Part shown: positions 11,701 to 23,400 of the stretch, piece after piece
Numbering within the stretch: position 1 is the stretch's first letter
Layout: each line of letters begins with the position of its first letter
Assembly (NCBI GenBank): GCA_905221605.1
Contig: CAJNDS010000258.1
Coordinates: 436,592 to 500,591, forward strand
Reading direction: 5' to 3'
From: Symbiodinium natans
Taxonomy: Eukaryota > Sar > Dinophyceae > Suessiales > Symbiodiniaceae
Length of the DNA: 64,000 bases
Translations under genes and position numbers: made by a program
Notes under the pieces: model-generated
The model's database searches: none
The model's input: the letters and a program-made list of their open reading frames with translations, nothing else
What the model was told of the DNA's origin: nothing

Positions 11701-13978
11701 AGATGTACTTTTTGCAGCTTCAAGCTCTCTCTCTTTCTCGGGTGTGGCCAAGCACCAAAGAGCAGAAATGTCGCGTTTTTCAAGTTTCAAATTCGTTTCT
11801 GTAGTTTCAAATTAGTTTCAAAATAGTTTCAAAATCCAGTTGCAAAATCGCTGTTAAGGGGAAACTGGATTTTCCTACGTGCGATTCAAAAAATGAAGGA
11901 ATCTCAGAGATTCCTGGTTTTCAAAAAGCGCGGACAGAAATTGCAGTTCCCCCTTAACAGCGATTTTGCAACTGGATTTTGAAACTAATTTGAAACTGAC
12001 TGGAAACTAATTTGAAACTATGGAAACAATTTGAAACTTGAAAAATACCACATTCCGGACTTTCTGCCCCATCCTGGCCCCTCACATACGGCCCTCAGTT
12101 GACTTTGGTCAGCCGTGACTAGAGACCAGAGTTTCCGAAAACTTGCAAGTCTCCAGACAGTCTCGGACAAGATAATTGACTGACTTGTTGGCAAGAGTTG
12201 TTGCTGGAATGGCTTTTGGGAAGATTGTCGGAGAATGGCCTTTGGGAAGAATGTCGGAGATGTACTTTTTGCAGCTTCAAGCCTAAGCTCTCCTCTTTCT
12301 CGGGTGTGGCCAAGCACCAAAGAGCAGAAATGTCGCGTTTTTCAAGTTTCAAATTCGTTTCTGTAGTTTCAAATTCGTTTCAAAATAGTTTCAAAATCCA
12401 GTTGCAAAATCGCTGTTAAGGGGAAACTGGATTTTCCTACGTGCGATTCAAAAAATGAAGGAATCTTAGAGATTCCTGGTTTTCAAAAAGCGCGGACAGA
12501 AATTGCAGTTCCCCCTTAACAGCGATTTTGCAACTGGATTTTGAAACTAATTTGAAACTGACTGGAAACTAATTTGAAACTATGGAAACAATTTGAAACT
12601 TGAAAAATACCACATTCCGGACTTTCTGCCCCATCCTGGCCCCTCACATACGGCCCTCAGTTGACTTTGGTCAGCCGTGACTAGAGACCAGAGTTTCCGA
12701 AAACTTGCAAGTCTCCAGACAGTCTCGGACAAGATAATTGACTGACTTGTTGGCAAGAGTTGTTGCTGGAATGGCTTTTGGGAAGATTGTCGGAGAATGG
12801 CCTTTGGGAAGAATGTCGGAGATGTACTTTTTGCAGCTTCAAGCTCCTCTTTCTCGGGTGTGGCCAAGCACCAAAGAGCAGAAATGTCGCGTTTTTCAAG
12901 TTTCAAATTCGTTTCTGTAGTTTCAAATTAGTTTCAAAATAGTTTCAAAATCCAGTTGCAAAATCGCTGTTAAGGGGAAACTGGATTTTCCTACGTGCGA
13001 TTCAAAAAATGAAGGAATCTCAGAGATTCCTGGTTTTCAAAAAGCGCGGACAGAAATTGCAGTTCCCCCTTAACAGCGATTTTGCAACTGGATTTTGAAA
13101 CTAATTTGAAACTGACTGGAAACTAATTTGAAACTATGGAAACAATTTGAAACTTGAAAAATACCACATTCCGGACTTTCTGCCCCATCCTGGCCCCTCA
13201 CATACGGCCCTCAGTTGACTTTGGTCAGCCGTGACTAGAGACCAGAGTTTCCGAAAACTTGCAAGTCTCCAGACTGTCTCGGACAAGATAATTGACTGAC
13301 TTGTTGGCAAGAGTTGTTGCTGGAATGGCTTTTGGGAAGATTGTCGGAGAATGGCCTTTGGGAAGAATGTCGGAGATGTACTTTTTGCAGCTTCAATCTC
13401 CTCTTTCTCGGGTGTGGCCAAGCACCAAAGAGCAGAAATGTCGCGTTTTTCAAGTTTCAAATTCGTTTCTGTAGTTTCAAATTAGTTTCAAAATAGTTTC
13501 AAAATCCAGTTGCAAAATCGCTGTTAAGGGGAAACTGGATTTTCCTACGTGCGATTCAAAAAATGAAGGAATCTCAGAGATTCCTGGTTTTCAAAAAGCG
13601 CGGACAGAAATTGCAGTTCCCCCTTAACAGCGATTTTGCAACTGGATTTTGAAACTAATTTGAAACTGACTGGAAACTAATTTGAAACTATGGAAACAAT
13701 TTGAAACTTGAAAAATACCACATTCCGGACTTTCTGCCCCATCCTGGCCCCTCACATACGGCCCTCAGTTGACTTTGGTCAGCCGTGACTAGAGACCAGA
13801 GTTTCCGAAAACTTGCAAGTCTCCAGACTGTCTCGGACAAGATAATTGACTGACTTGTTGGCAAGAGTTGTTGCTGGAATGGCTTTTGGGAAGATTGTCG
13901 GAGAATGGCCTTTGGGAAGAATGTCGGAGATGTACTTTTTGCAGCTTCAAGCTCCTCTTTCTCGGGTGTGGCCAAGCA

Positions 13979-14163
13979 CCAAACCCTGAATCTTAACATT
14001 GCCGTCCTTGCAATGCTTCGAAAGTGCATGTGTGTGAATGACCGAAATCCTGCATCACCCATATGCGCACGCAACATTGAAATTCGAGGGGCGCGGGGAG
14101 CTCGATTGCCAACCGTCGCACACGTGTAACGTAGATGGTCATGCAAGATTTTGTCCATCCACA
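13979..14163. mobile_element. MITE-like element, truncated internal copy
   Basis: About 185 bp matching the right four-fifths of the border element, fused to a truncated array unit. At the left join the unit (caccaaagagc) and element (ttccaaaccct) share ccaaa, a 5-base microhomology. At its right end the join to the next unit carries small insertions relative to the copy at 8290. Confidence 0.75.
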
Positions 14164-17100
14164 AGTCCTCGGACAAGATAATTGACTGACTTGTTGGCAA
14201 GAGTTGTTGCTGGAATGGCTTTTGGGAAGATTGTCGGAGAATGGCCTTTGGGAAGAATGTCGGAGATGTACTTTTTGCAGCTTCAAGCTCCTCTTTCTCG
14301 GGTGTGGCCAAGCACCAAAGAGCAGAAATGTCGCGTTTTTCAAGTTTCAAATTCGTTTCTGTAGTTTCAAATTAGTTTCAAAATAGTTTCAAAATCCAGT
14401 TGCAAAATCGCTGTTAAGGGGAAACTGGATTTTCCTACGTGCGATTCAAAAAATGAAGGAATCTCAGAGATTCCTGGTTTTCAAAAAGCGCGGACAGAAA
14501 TTGCAGTTCCCCCTTAACAGCGATTTTGCAACTGGATTTTGAAACTAATTTGAAACTGACTGGAAACTAATTTGAAACTATGGAAACAATTTGAAACTTG
14601 AAAAATACCACATTCCGGACTTTCTGCCCCATCCTGGCCCCTCACATACGGCCCTCAGTTGACTTTGGTCAGCCGTGACTAGAGACCAGAGTTTCCGAAA
14701 ACTTGCAAGTCTCCAGACTGTCTCGGACAAGATAATTGACTGACTTGTTGGCAAGAGTTGTTGCTGGAATGGCTTTTGGGAAGATTGTCGGAGAATGGCC
14801 TTTGGGAAGAATGTCGGAGATGTACTTTTTGCAGCTTCAAGCTCCTCTTTCTCGGGTGTGGCCAAGCACCAAAGAGCAGAAATGTCGCGTTTTTCAAGTT
14901 TCAAATTCGTTTCTGTAGTTTCAAATTAGTTTCAAAATAGTTTCAAAATCCAGTTGCAAAATCGCTGTTAAGGGGAAACTGCATTTTCCTACGTGCGATT
15001 CAAAAAATGAAGGAATCTCAGAGATTCCTGGTTTTCAAAAAGCGCGGACAGAAATTGCAGTTCCCCCTTAACAGCGATTTTGCAACTGGATTTTGAAACT
15101 AATTTGAAACTGACTGGAAACTAATTTGAAACTATGGAAACAATTTGAAACTTGAAAAATACCACATTCCGGACTTTCTGCCCCATCCTGGCCCCTCACA
15201 TACGGCCCTCAGTTGACTTTGGTCAGCCGTGACTAGAGACCAGAGTTTCCGAAAACTTGCAAGTCTCCAGACTGTCTCGGACTAGATAATTGACTGACTT
15301 GTTGGCAAGAGTTGTTGCTGGAATGGCTTTTGGGAAGATTGTCGGAGAATGGCCTTTGGGAAGAATGTCGGAGATGTACTTTTTGCAGCTTCAAGCTCCT
15401 CTTTCTCGGGTGTGGCCAAGCACCAAAGAGCAGAAATGTCGCGTTTTTCAAGTTTCAAATTCGTTTCTGTAGTTTCAAATTAGTTTCAAAATAGTTTCAA
15501 AATCCAGTTGCAAAATCGCTGTTAAGGGGAAACTGGATTTTCCTACGTGCGATTCAAAAAATGAAGGAATCTCAGAGATTCCTGGTTTTCAAAAAGCGCG
15601 GACAGAAATTGCAGTTCCCCCTTAACAGCGATTTTGCAACTGGATTTTGAAACTAATTTGAAACTGACTGGAAACTAATTTGAAACTATGGAAACAATTT
15701 GAAACTTGAAAAATACCACATTCCGGACTTTCTGCCCCATCCTGGCCCCTCACATACGGCCCTCAGTTGACTTTGGTCAGCCGTGACTAGAGACCAGAGT
15801 TTCCGAAAACTTGCAAGTCTCCAGACTGTCTCGGACAAGATAATTGACTGACTTGTTGGCAAGAGTTGTTGCTGGAATGGCTTTTGGGAAGATTGTCGGA
15901 GAATGGCCTTTGGGAAGAATGTCGGAGATGTACTTTTTGCAGCTTCAAGCTCCTCTTTCTCGGGTGTGGCCAAGCACCAAAGAGCAGAAATGTCGCGTTT
16001 TTCAAGTTTCAAATTCGTTTCTGTAGTTTCAAATTAGTTTCAAAATAGTTTCAAAATCCAGTTGCAAAATCGCTGTTAAGGGGAAACTGCATTTTCCTAC
16101 GTGCGATTCAAAAAATGAAGGAATCTCAGAGATTCCTGGTTTTCAAAAAGCGCGGACAGAAATTGCAGTTCCCCCTTAACAGCGATTTTGCAACTGGATT
16201 TTGAAACTAATTTGAAACTGACTGGAAACTAATTTGAAACTATGGAAACAATTTGAAACTTGAAAAATACCACATTCCGGACTTTCTGCCCCATCCTGGC
16301 CCCTCACATACGGCCCTCAGTTGACTTTGGTCAGCCGTGACTAGAGACCAGAGTTTCCGAAAACTTGCAAGTCTCCAGACAGTCTCGGACTAGATAATTG
16401 ACTGACTTGTTGGCAAGAGTTGTTGCTGGAATGGCTTTTGGGAAGATTGTCGGAGAATGGCCTTTGGGAAGAATGTCGGAGATGTACTTTTTGCAGCTTC
16501 AAGCTCCTCTTTCTCGGGTGTGGCCAAGCACCAAAGAGCAGAAATGTCGCGTTTTTCAAGTTTCAAATTCGTTTCTGTAGTTTCAAATTAGTTTCAAAAT
16601 AGTTTCAAAATCCAGTTGCAAAATCGCTGTTAAGGGGAAACTGGATTTTCCTACGTGCGATTCAAAAAATGAAGGAATCTCAGAGATTCCTGGTTTTCAA
16701 AAAGCGCGGACAGAAATTGCAGTTCCCCCTTAACAGCGATTTTGCAACTGGATTTTGAAACTAATTTGAAACTGACTGGAAACTAATTTGAAACTATGGA
16801 AACAATTTGAAACTTGAAAAATACCACATTCCGGACTTTCTGCCCCATCCTGGCCCCTCACATACGGCCCTCAGTTGACTTTGGTCAGCCGTGACTAGAG
16901 ACCAGAGTTTCCGAAAACTTGCAAGTCTCCAGACTGTCTCGGACAAGATAATTGACTGACTTGTTGGCAAGAGTTGTTGCTGGAATGGCTTTTGGGAAGA
17001 TTGTCGGAGAATGGCCTTTGGGAAGAATGTCGGAGATGTACTTTTTGCAGCTTCAAGCTCCTCTTTCTCGGGTGTGGCCAAGCACCAAAGAGCAGAAATG

Positions 17101-18028
17101 TCGCGTTTTTCAAGTTTCAAATTCGTTTCTGTAGTTTCAAATTAGTTTCAAAATAGTTTCAAAATCCAGTTGCAAAATCGCTGTTAAGGGGAAACTGGAT
17201 TTTCCTACGTGCGATTCAAAAAATGAAGGAATCTCAGAGATTCCTGGTTTTCAAAAAGCGCGGACAGAAATTGCAGTTCCCCCTTAACAGCGATTTTGCA
17301 ACTGGATTTTGAAACTAATTTGAAACTGACTGGAAACTAATTTGAAACTATGGAAACAATTTGAAACTTGAAAAATACCACATTCCGGACTTTCTGCCCC
17401 ATCCTGGCCCCTCACATACGGCCCTCAGTTGACTTTGGTCAGCCGTGACTAGAGACCAGAGTTTCCGAAAACTTGCAAGTCTCCAGACTGTCTCGGACAA
17501 GATAATTGACTGACTTGTTGGCAAGAGTTGTTGCTGGAATGGCTTTTGGGAAGATTGTCGGAGAATGGCCTTTGGGAAGAATGTCGGAGATGTACTTTTT
17601 GCAGCTTCAAGCTCCTCTTTCTCGGGTGTGGCCAAGCACCAAAGAGCAGAAATGTCGCGTTTTTCAAGTTTCAAATTCGTTTCTGTAGTTTCAAATTAGT
17701 TTCAAAATAGTTTCAAAATCCAGTTGCAAAATCGCTGTTAAGGGGAAACTGGATTTTCCTACGTGCGATTCAAAAAATGAAGGAATCTCAGAGATTCCTG
17801 GTTTTCAAAAAGCGCGGACAGAAATTGCAGTTCCCCCTTAACAGCGATTTTGAAACTAATTTGAAACTGACTGGAAACTAATTTGAAACTATGGAAACAA
17901 TTTGAAACTTGAAAAATACCACATTCCGGACTTTCTGCCCCATCCTGGCCCCTCACATACGGCCCTCAGTTGACTTTGGTCAGCCGTGACTAGAGACCAG
18001 AGTTTCCGAAAACTTGCAAGTCTCCAGA

Positions 18029-18264
18029 CTGTTGATGGACGAAATCCTGCATCATTTTTATCATGCAGCTCATCCCTTCCAAACCCTGAATCTTAACATT
18101 GCCGTCCTTGCAATGCTTCGAAAGTGCATGTGTGTGAATGACCGAAATCCTGCATCACCCATATGCGCACGCAACATTGAAATTCGACGGGTGCGGGGAG
18201 CTCGATTACCAACCGTCGCGCACGTGTAACGCAGGGGGTCATGCAAGATTTTGTCCATCCACAG
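18029..18264. mobile_element. MITE-like element, copy 3 (right border of array)
   Basis: A 236-bp direct copy of the element at 8060-8290. Its left end joins the last array unit (CCAGAC then TGTTGATGG) and its right end (CCATCCACAG) interrupts the 3' end of the cytochrome c6 copy. It differs from copy 1 by a few substitutions and a small indel near 18180. Confidence 0.75.
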
Positions 18265-19092
18265 TATGAGACACGTACTCGGCAACATTGTCGATGTCAT
18301 CATCGCTCAACCGCCCTCCAAAAGCCGGCATGGCATTTTTGCCGTTGGTGACCTGCGTCTTGATACTGGGGATGGTATTCCCCCCCGTCAGATGCTGATT
18401 CAGGTCCTCCTTTTTCAAGGTACGGTAGGGCATGATCACATTCTGTCCACCTGCATGGCATGCGGCACTTGAACACTTGCTCCCCAGCCCACACATCTCC
18501 GGAGGCCTTCTCTAAGAGCGAGTTGGTTTCATGAGCAGCGCGTTCGGGGAGCAACGGGATGCTGTTGCCAGAGAGGAGGCTCTTCTTATCTTCATCACTG
18601 ATGCTGTGCGTGAAGTGCATTGCAGCATCGTAGCACTTCTTTTCTTTCGTGGCCATCTCGAGAAGCTCTGGGGATAGCTTGTCAGCACGAAGGTTCACGG
18701 CCTCCTTGCTGCGTGGATCCGTCCAGTGCTCGTCGGAGGGGTTGCGGTTGCTCTCATGGATCTGCTGCAATTCAGGATGGCTTTTCTGGTCGATGGCTGC
18801 AAGGACGTGATCCAATTCAGCCATGGTGAAGTCATTGCACGGCCTGGCATTGCCTTTGGTGATGCGAAGAAGATGTTTGTTCAGCAGGGTGTTCGACTCC
18901 CCGTGTGCAGCGATGAACGCCGGTCCAGGCACCAGCTGCTTGGCACGTGCCACATCTCTTTCAGACAAGCTGCTGGGGCCGGATGGATGCATGTGCGTAT
19001 TGGCTTGAAGCAACTTCCCATGTCTCCGGCACTTCCGCGATGGCCGCCACAGCCACAGTTGCTACAAGGGCAAGACAGGCGACCACGGACAT
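18265..19092 (-). pseudogene. petJ: cytochrome c6-like gene copy, frameshifted and 3'-truncated
   Basis: The minus strand encodes a recognisable cytochrome c6 C-terminal region: [20 protein letters not shown], then [20 protein letters not shown] and VAEYVSH. In photosynthetic cells cytochrome c6 is the soluble lumenal electron carrier from cytochrome b6f to photosystem I; MPAF holds the usual methionine haem ligand. A frameshift near 18470 lies inside the expected CxxCH haem site: one frame reads [12 protein letters not shown] and the other reads AACHAGGQ. Upstream, about 180 codons stay open (LSERDVARAKQLVPGPAF to SNTLLNKHL and beyond), a region absent from ordinary c6 proteins. An ATG at 19092 opens a hydrophobic leader (MSVVACLALVATVAVAAIAE) in a different frame, implying a second shift near 19010. 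There are no introns, so a retroposed copy is likely. The C-terminal residues after VAEYVSH are lost at the edge of the MITE. Two sequencing errors would be an alternative to decay. Confidence 0.75.
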
Positions 19093-19099
19093 TGCGCTC

Positions 19100-19188
19100 A
19101 AGACAGCTGTCGCGCAGAATCTGTGAAGCTGAGAACTTCAGCTGGGGCAGCTGTCGCGCAGAATTGAAGCTGAGAACTTCAGCTGGGG
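19100..19188. repeat. short tandem duplication upstream of the c6 copy
   Basis: The stretch cagctgtcgcgcagaat ... gctgagaacttcagctgggg occurs twice in tandem, with a few bases different. It lies just upstream of the c6 leader ATG on the minus strand. Confidence 0.8.
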
Positions 19189-19617
19189 CCAGTGAGCTTC
19201 GAGATGTATGTCCAAAACACTTGCCCAGACTTGTCGAGTAGGCTTTCTGACCAAACATGAATTAAACAACAAATGTATGGTGTTCATGGCCGCCACCGTC
19301 ATGCTCCTTGCTCGATACTCTGCTAGATGCTCGGCCATATACTTGACTATACATGAACCATAAGCTTTTCTCTATTACAATGCACTCATGATTACTCATG
19401 TACTCTATAATGAGCTACAATGAGCAGATTCAGGTGAAGCTTCGGGTTCTGGGCCTTGAAAAAAAGCCACTTGAGGTGACAGGCCGGGCAGCATACCCAG
19501 CTGCTTGCAAAAGCCTGCACCCGAGTGCGAGGTCGCCGAGCCTCGGTGTTCTGCTGCGATCCACTGCCCTTCATCCCAGATGCCCTCCACAAAGCAGTGG
19601 AAGCTTAGGGTTTCGGG

Positions 19618-19661
19618 TTTGAGGTTTAGGGTGGAAGGTTTAGGGTTTAGGGTTTAGGGTA
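19618..19661 (+). repeat. degenerate TTTAGGG tract
   Basis: Five TTTAGGG-type copies with errors. Confidence 0.8.
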
Positions 19662-19834
19662 CAGCAGGGTTGACAAGATGGTTCAGCAGGGTTGATGTTT
19701 TGGGAGGGCCAACGAGAGAAGCTGACAAACTACAGCACTGGTTTATTCCCAACAAGGGCGATGATGGCTCAGTAGTCGAATGTGCATCCAGGTTTTTTGT
19801 TGGGATAGGTTGGGTTTTTCACTGTGACGGGAAA

Positions 19835-20201
19835 CCGCGACTGCGGAAAACCACGGGACGGTATGACTGGGTATGACCGGGTATGACCGGGTATGCCCGG
19901 GTATGACCGGGTATGACCGGGTATGCCCGGGTATGCCCGGGTATATGACCGGGTATGACCGGGTATGACCGGGTATGACCGGGTATGCCCGGGTATGCCC
20001 GGGTATGCCCGGGTATGCCCGGGCATGACCGGGCATGAGCGTACTCGGGCGTACTCGGGCATACTCGGGCGTACTCGGGCGTACTCCGGCGCACTCGGGC
20101 GTACTCGGGCGTACTCGGGCGTACTCGGGCGTACTCGGACGTACTCGGGCGCACTCGGGCGCACTCGGGCGTACTCGGGCGTACTCGGCCTGCAGTCGCG
20201 G
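19835..20201. repeat. palindrome built of two inverted 10-bp minisatellites
   Basis: From 19861 to about 20036 a decamer of the form GTATG(A/C)CCGG repeats about 17 times; from about 20040 to 20189 a decamer GTACTCGGGC repeats about 15 times. The second decamer is the reverse complement of a rotation of the first at about 8 of 10 positions (GCCCGAGTAC against GCCCGGGTAT). Outside both arrays, CCGCGACTGC (19835-19844) is matched by its exact complement GCAGTCGCGG (20192-20201). The whole block can fold into one hairpin. The long open frames through it are by-products of the 10-bp period. Confidence 0.85.
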
Positions 20202-20375
20202 AACGCGGCTGCAATGGGGTTTTTTGCACCCCAGGTGAAAATAGCTTTGTGTTTAAGGGCACAATAGTCGAAGATGGCCACCTCGAAGGGTTTAGGGTGT
20301 AGGGTTTCCAAAGGTATCCTGGACAAGGGCGGGGGCTTTGAGCCAGGGGGCTGGCTGGATGACCATTGCTGCGGC

Positions 20376-20406
20376 CACGCAGGGAGACGATCTGGTCGTG
20401 CATCTT
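20376..20406 (-). CDS. ABCG gene, possible downstream exon
   Basis: After AG the minus strand reads KMHDQIVSLRG before a possible GC donor. It fits the hydrophilic linker before the first membrane helix, but the match is weak. Confidence 0.35.
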
Positions 20407-23400
20407 CTTGAAAGTGCCTTGGAGGCTTCGGCTTTAGGGTTTATAGGGGTTAGGGTTTAGGGTTTACAGGTTTAAGGTTTAGGGTTCTGTTGCCTTTGCC
20501 TGTGATCCTCACGCATCAAAAGAAGTCGAGGATTCTTCGCAGGGTTCGGTGCTGAAGGACTTCTCAGAACTCATGGAGCCTTTGGCAGCTTTGGCTTCTG
20601 CTCTGCGCCATTAAGGCAGCATGCCAGGGCTCATGGAAAGAGGCTGCTTGTTTGGGGGGGGCGCTTTGTGTTGGGCCCCCCTGCGCCCTCTTTTCTTGGG
20701 TGAGCGAAACCTCTCCCTCCCAAAATGTTCGTGGGGCCACCGCAGTCCAACCAGCTGGTCTTGATGACCTGCAGCTTCTCGGGCACCTCCTTCTGCAGCA
20801 GAAACATGACCTCAGGGTGTTGGAGGGTTGAGGAGGGTTTAGGGTTTATAGGGCTTTTGTAGTGCTAAGTACATCTACGTCTACTGGCTGTTTTGGTACC
20901 TGGTATGCTGAGAGCAGCTCCGCACCCACAAACGACATCTGAAACGACACACTGCAGCATTCGCCCATAAACTTTCCATCCTTGCAAGAACCAACCCGAA
21001 GCCTGAAGCCTTAAGCCTTTAGGGTTTAGGCCTTAGGGGTTTAGGGTTTAGGGTTTAGGGTTTCAGGAATTTTGGACAGGTGGCGTGGTCGGCCGGGTTG
21101 AAGTTCGCCGGGCAGGGGTAGCCCAGAACGTCGAAATGTGTGGAGATGTGATCTGCAGGGCCATGGTAGGTGACTTCCTGAAGAGCCGGCGGAACGGGTT
21201 CACACCCTTCACTTCAGCCGCTACATGTTATAGGCCCGCAAATCAATACAGTCGAACACATTGAGCCAAAGTGCACCACCGTGGAGGATGATCACCTCAA
21301 CAGTGACGGCTTGTAAACGTGTCTTCTCCACTTAATTCTCAAAAAGTGCGGGTAGACATATGTAATTCTCACAAAGGCCCTAAACCCTAAACCCTGAACC
21401 CTATAAACCGCAAACCCTGGGCCCTATAAACCCTAAACCCTATAAACCCTACACTACAAAGCTCCCAACTCCTGGCTCGTGTGCCCATTCACACACCACT
21501 CCGGTCCCCCGATGGCAATATGAGCCAGTACAGCAACCCGAAGGAAGCGAAACGCACCCAGGGAACAACAGTGGCTCCTGAACGGATCGACCTAAAACCT
21601 CCCATAAACCCTTTCCTCAAACTCAGCATGCACAGATGCAGGTGCACACCACACACTCACACTCACACACCCACTTGGAATTCTCACAATCTAAATCTAA
21701 ATTCTAAATTCGATTCGGCAAGCTTCGACGGCAACCCCTCCAAGTTCCGGGCATCATCGAACTTGGCGAAAATCTCGGAGCTTGGCTGGTGAACCGTGCA
21801 GAGAACAGGGACATCCGCCTCGGCGAGCTCCTTCCAGTCATGAGTCCACACTTCGTGCTTTTTTTTAGCAGGGCTTTCAGCACACATCCCGCGCCATCTC
21901 TTCCTCCCACTTCCTTCGCGTCCCTGAACCAAAAAAGCTCTGCACCTTGAGGGCCACCACCAAGGTGTAGGCGGCATAGGAGTCCAGGCCGCTCAGAGGC
22001 TCGTCGAGGAACCTCGGAGATAACAAAGTGCTGGGCATGGCACCCGCCGCGACACAGCGACAAACGGACTTCTCAGGTGTGCAGTTGTGAAGGTGCTTTG
22101 GGGCGCCTGCTAACATTTGGGAGATTCGTGTAGCCTACTTGGAGGATCGGGGGACTTCGTATAAGTAGAAGTACATGGCAGTACCCTAAAACAGAACCTG
22201 AAGCAACGAGAGTTGTGTCCCAACCCTAATCCCTAAGCCCTAAACCCTAAAATTCCCCAAACACCCTTAGCCCGGCAACAGCATCCTGGGGTTCGTGATC
22301 AGCTCGATGCCGACCTCGAGAGCTTCGGGGGCTTTCGTGTGCAGGATGGGAAGTTGGGGGGTTCTGGTCTTGGTTCATCTTTTAGGGTTTAGGGTTTGGG
22401 TATAGGGTTAGGGTTTAGGGGTCAGAGATGAGGCTAAGCTCAGGGCATCTCTGTCGATGGGGACTGCGCATCACGCGATATTCAGGTTCTCAGAAACTTA
22501 AGGAGAGCAGGACGTGTTGCTTGCTTTGGGCGTTGCCAGCTCTTGCGAAGGCCAGAGGGTATTCTTCATGGACACATGTGCAGCAGAGCCACAGACGTGC
22601 GCTTTCTCTCACCTCCAGACATCTTGCGCTTTGATCTTTTGCAGCAGGGGTTCTTCGCGGTTCGTACTTGATCAAGCAGCTGGCACTTCTGCATGGGTAG
22701 CCCGACTCTGCTGGGCCCCGAACCGACACGAGAGCAAATTGAACCCAGGTCTCCAAGGCCTTGCATTCAACTCGAAGCTATTCTGCTACCCTAAACCCTA
22801 AACCCTGAACCCTAAACCTTGAACCCTAAACATCCCTAAACCCCAAACCCTACCCCCTCGCTCCCTTCTTGTGAATCCAGCACTCCCCTGGCGCCCCTCC
22901 TCCAGAGATGCCCTTCACAAGAGCCGAACCGACAATCCTGGGAGGTCGCGCACGCGGTTTAGGGTTTAGGGTTTAGGGTTTAGGGTTTGGGGCTCTCGTT
23001 TGTGGGGCCGGCCACACAGCTTTCGGACGCGAGGGAAGCTCTTGGGGGGCGCCACTGGGAGGATTCACGTCCCCCACGCCCCCTCCCCCCTTCCTGCTCG
23101 TCTGCACGCACTCGCATGGGCCAAGGGGCGTGGAGCAGCAGCGCTCCAAGTGGAGCGTGGACAGCAAGTTCTCCACAAACTCCTGCCTTTGCCTTCAGTT
23201 CAAGTCAGGTTCAGTAACTCAACTCCTTGGTCACTTAGGGCTTTGCATGTGCTTCGGGGTCTACGTACTTCGAGTGGCTTGTGCCTGAGATGTGCCTGAG
23301 GATTTTCGGTGTTGGGTTTCAGTGGGGTATGGGCCCCGGATGTCTCGATTCGAAGTCACGAAGCCAGCCCACGGCTATCCGAGAGTGTAGAAAAACCATT

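Larger units (their letters stand above)
8290..18029. repeat. tandem array of a 554-bp foldback unit
   Basis: Using the word ATAATTGACTGACTTG as anchor, units start at 8302, 8856, 9411, 9952, 10506, 11061, 11615, 12172, 12734, 13288, 13842, 14178, 14732, 15286, 15840, 16394, 16948 and 17502. Spacing is 554 in most, with 541, 555, 557 and 562 variants; the 13842 unit is cut short. Copies are nearly identical, so the expansion or homogenisation is recent. The join between units reads AGAC(A/T)GTCT, a palindrome made of the two unit ends. The short ORFs inside are repeated passively and show no protein signature. It does not resemble rDNA, spliced-leader, 5S or tRNA clusters. Confidence 0.95.

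Noticed and set aside
8306-17710. Repeated 60-108-codon ORFs in each array unit, on both strands
   Set aside because: They recur only because the DNA unit recurs, overlap each other in several frames, show no known motif, and break wherever a unit has a small indel.
8290-18029. Array as CRISPR, rDNA, 5S, spliced-leader or tRNA cluster
   Set aside because: The unit is 554 bp with no short repeat/spacer layout, no rRNA or tRNA features, and no dinoflagellate spliced-leader sequence was seen.
19743-20403. Long repetitive ORFs through the minisatellites (97-194 codons)
   Set aside because: Open frames in several registers on both strands follow from decamer repeats without stop codons; there is no protein signature.
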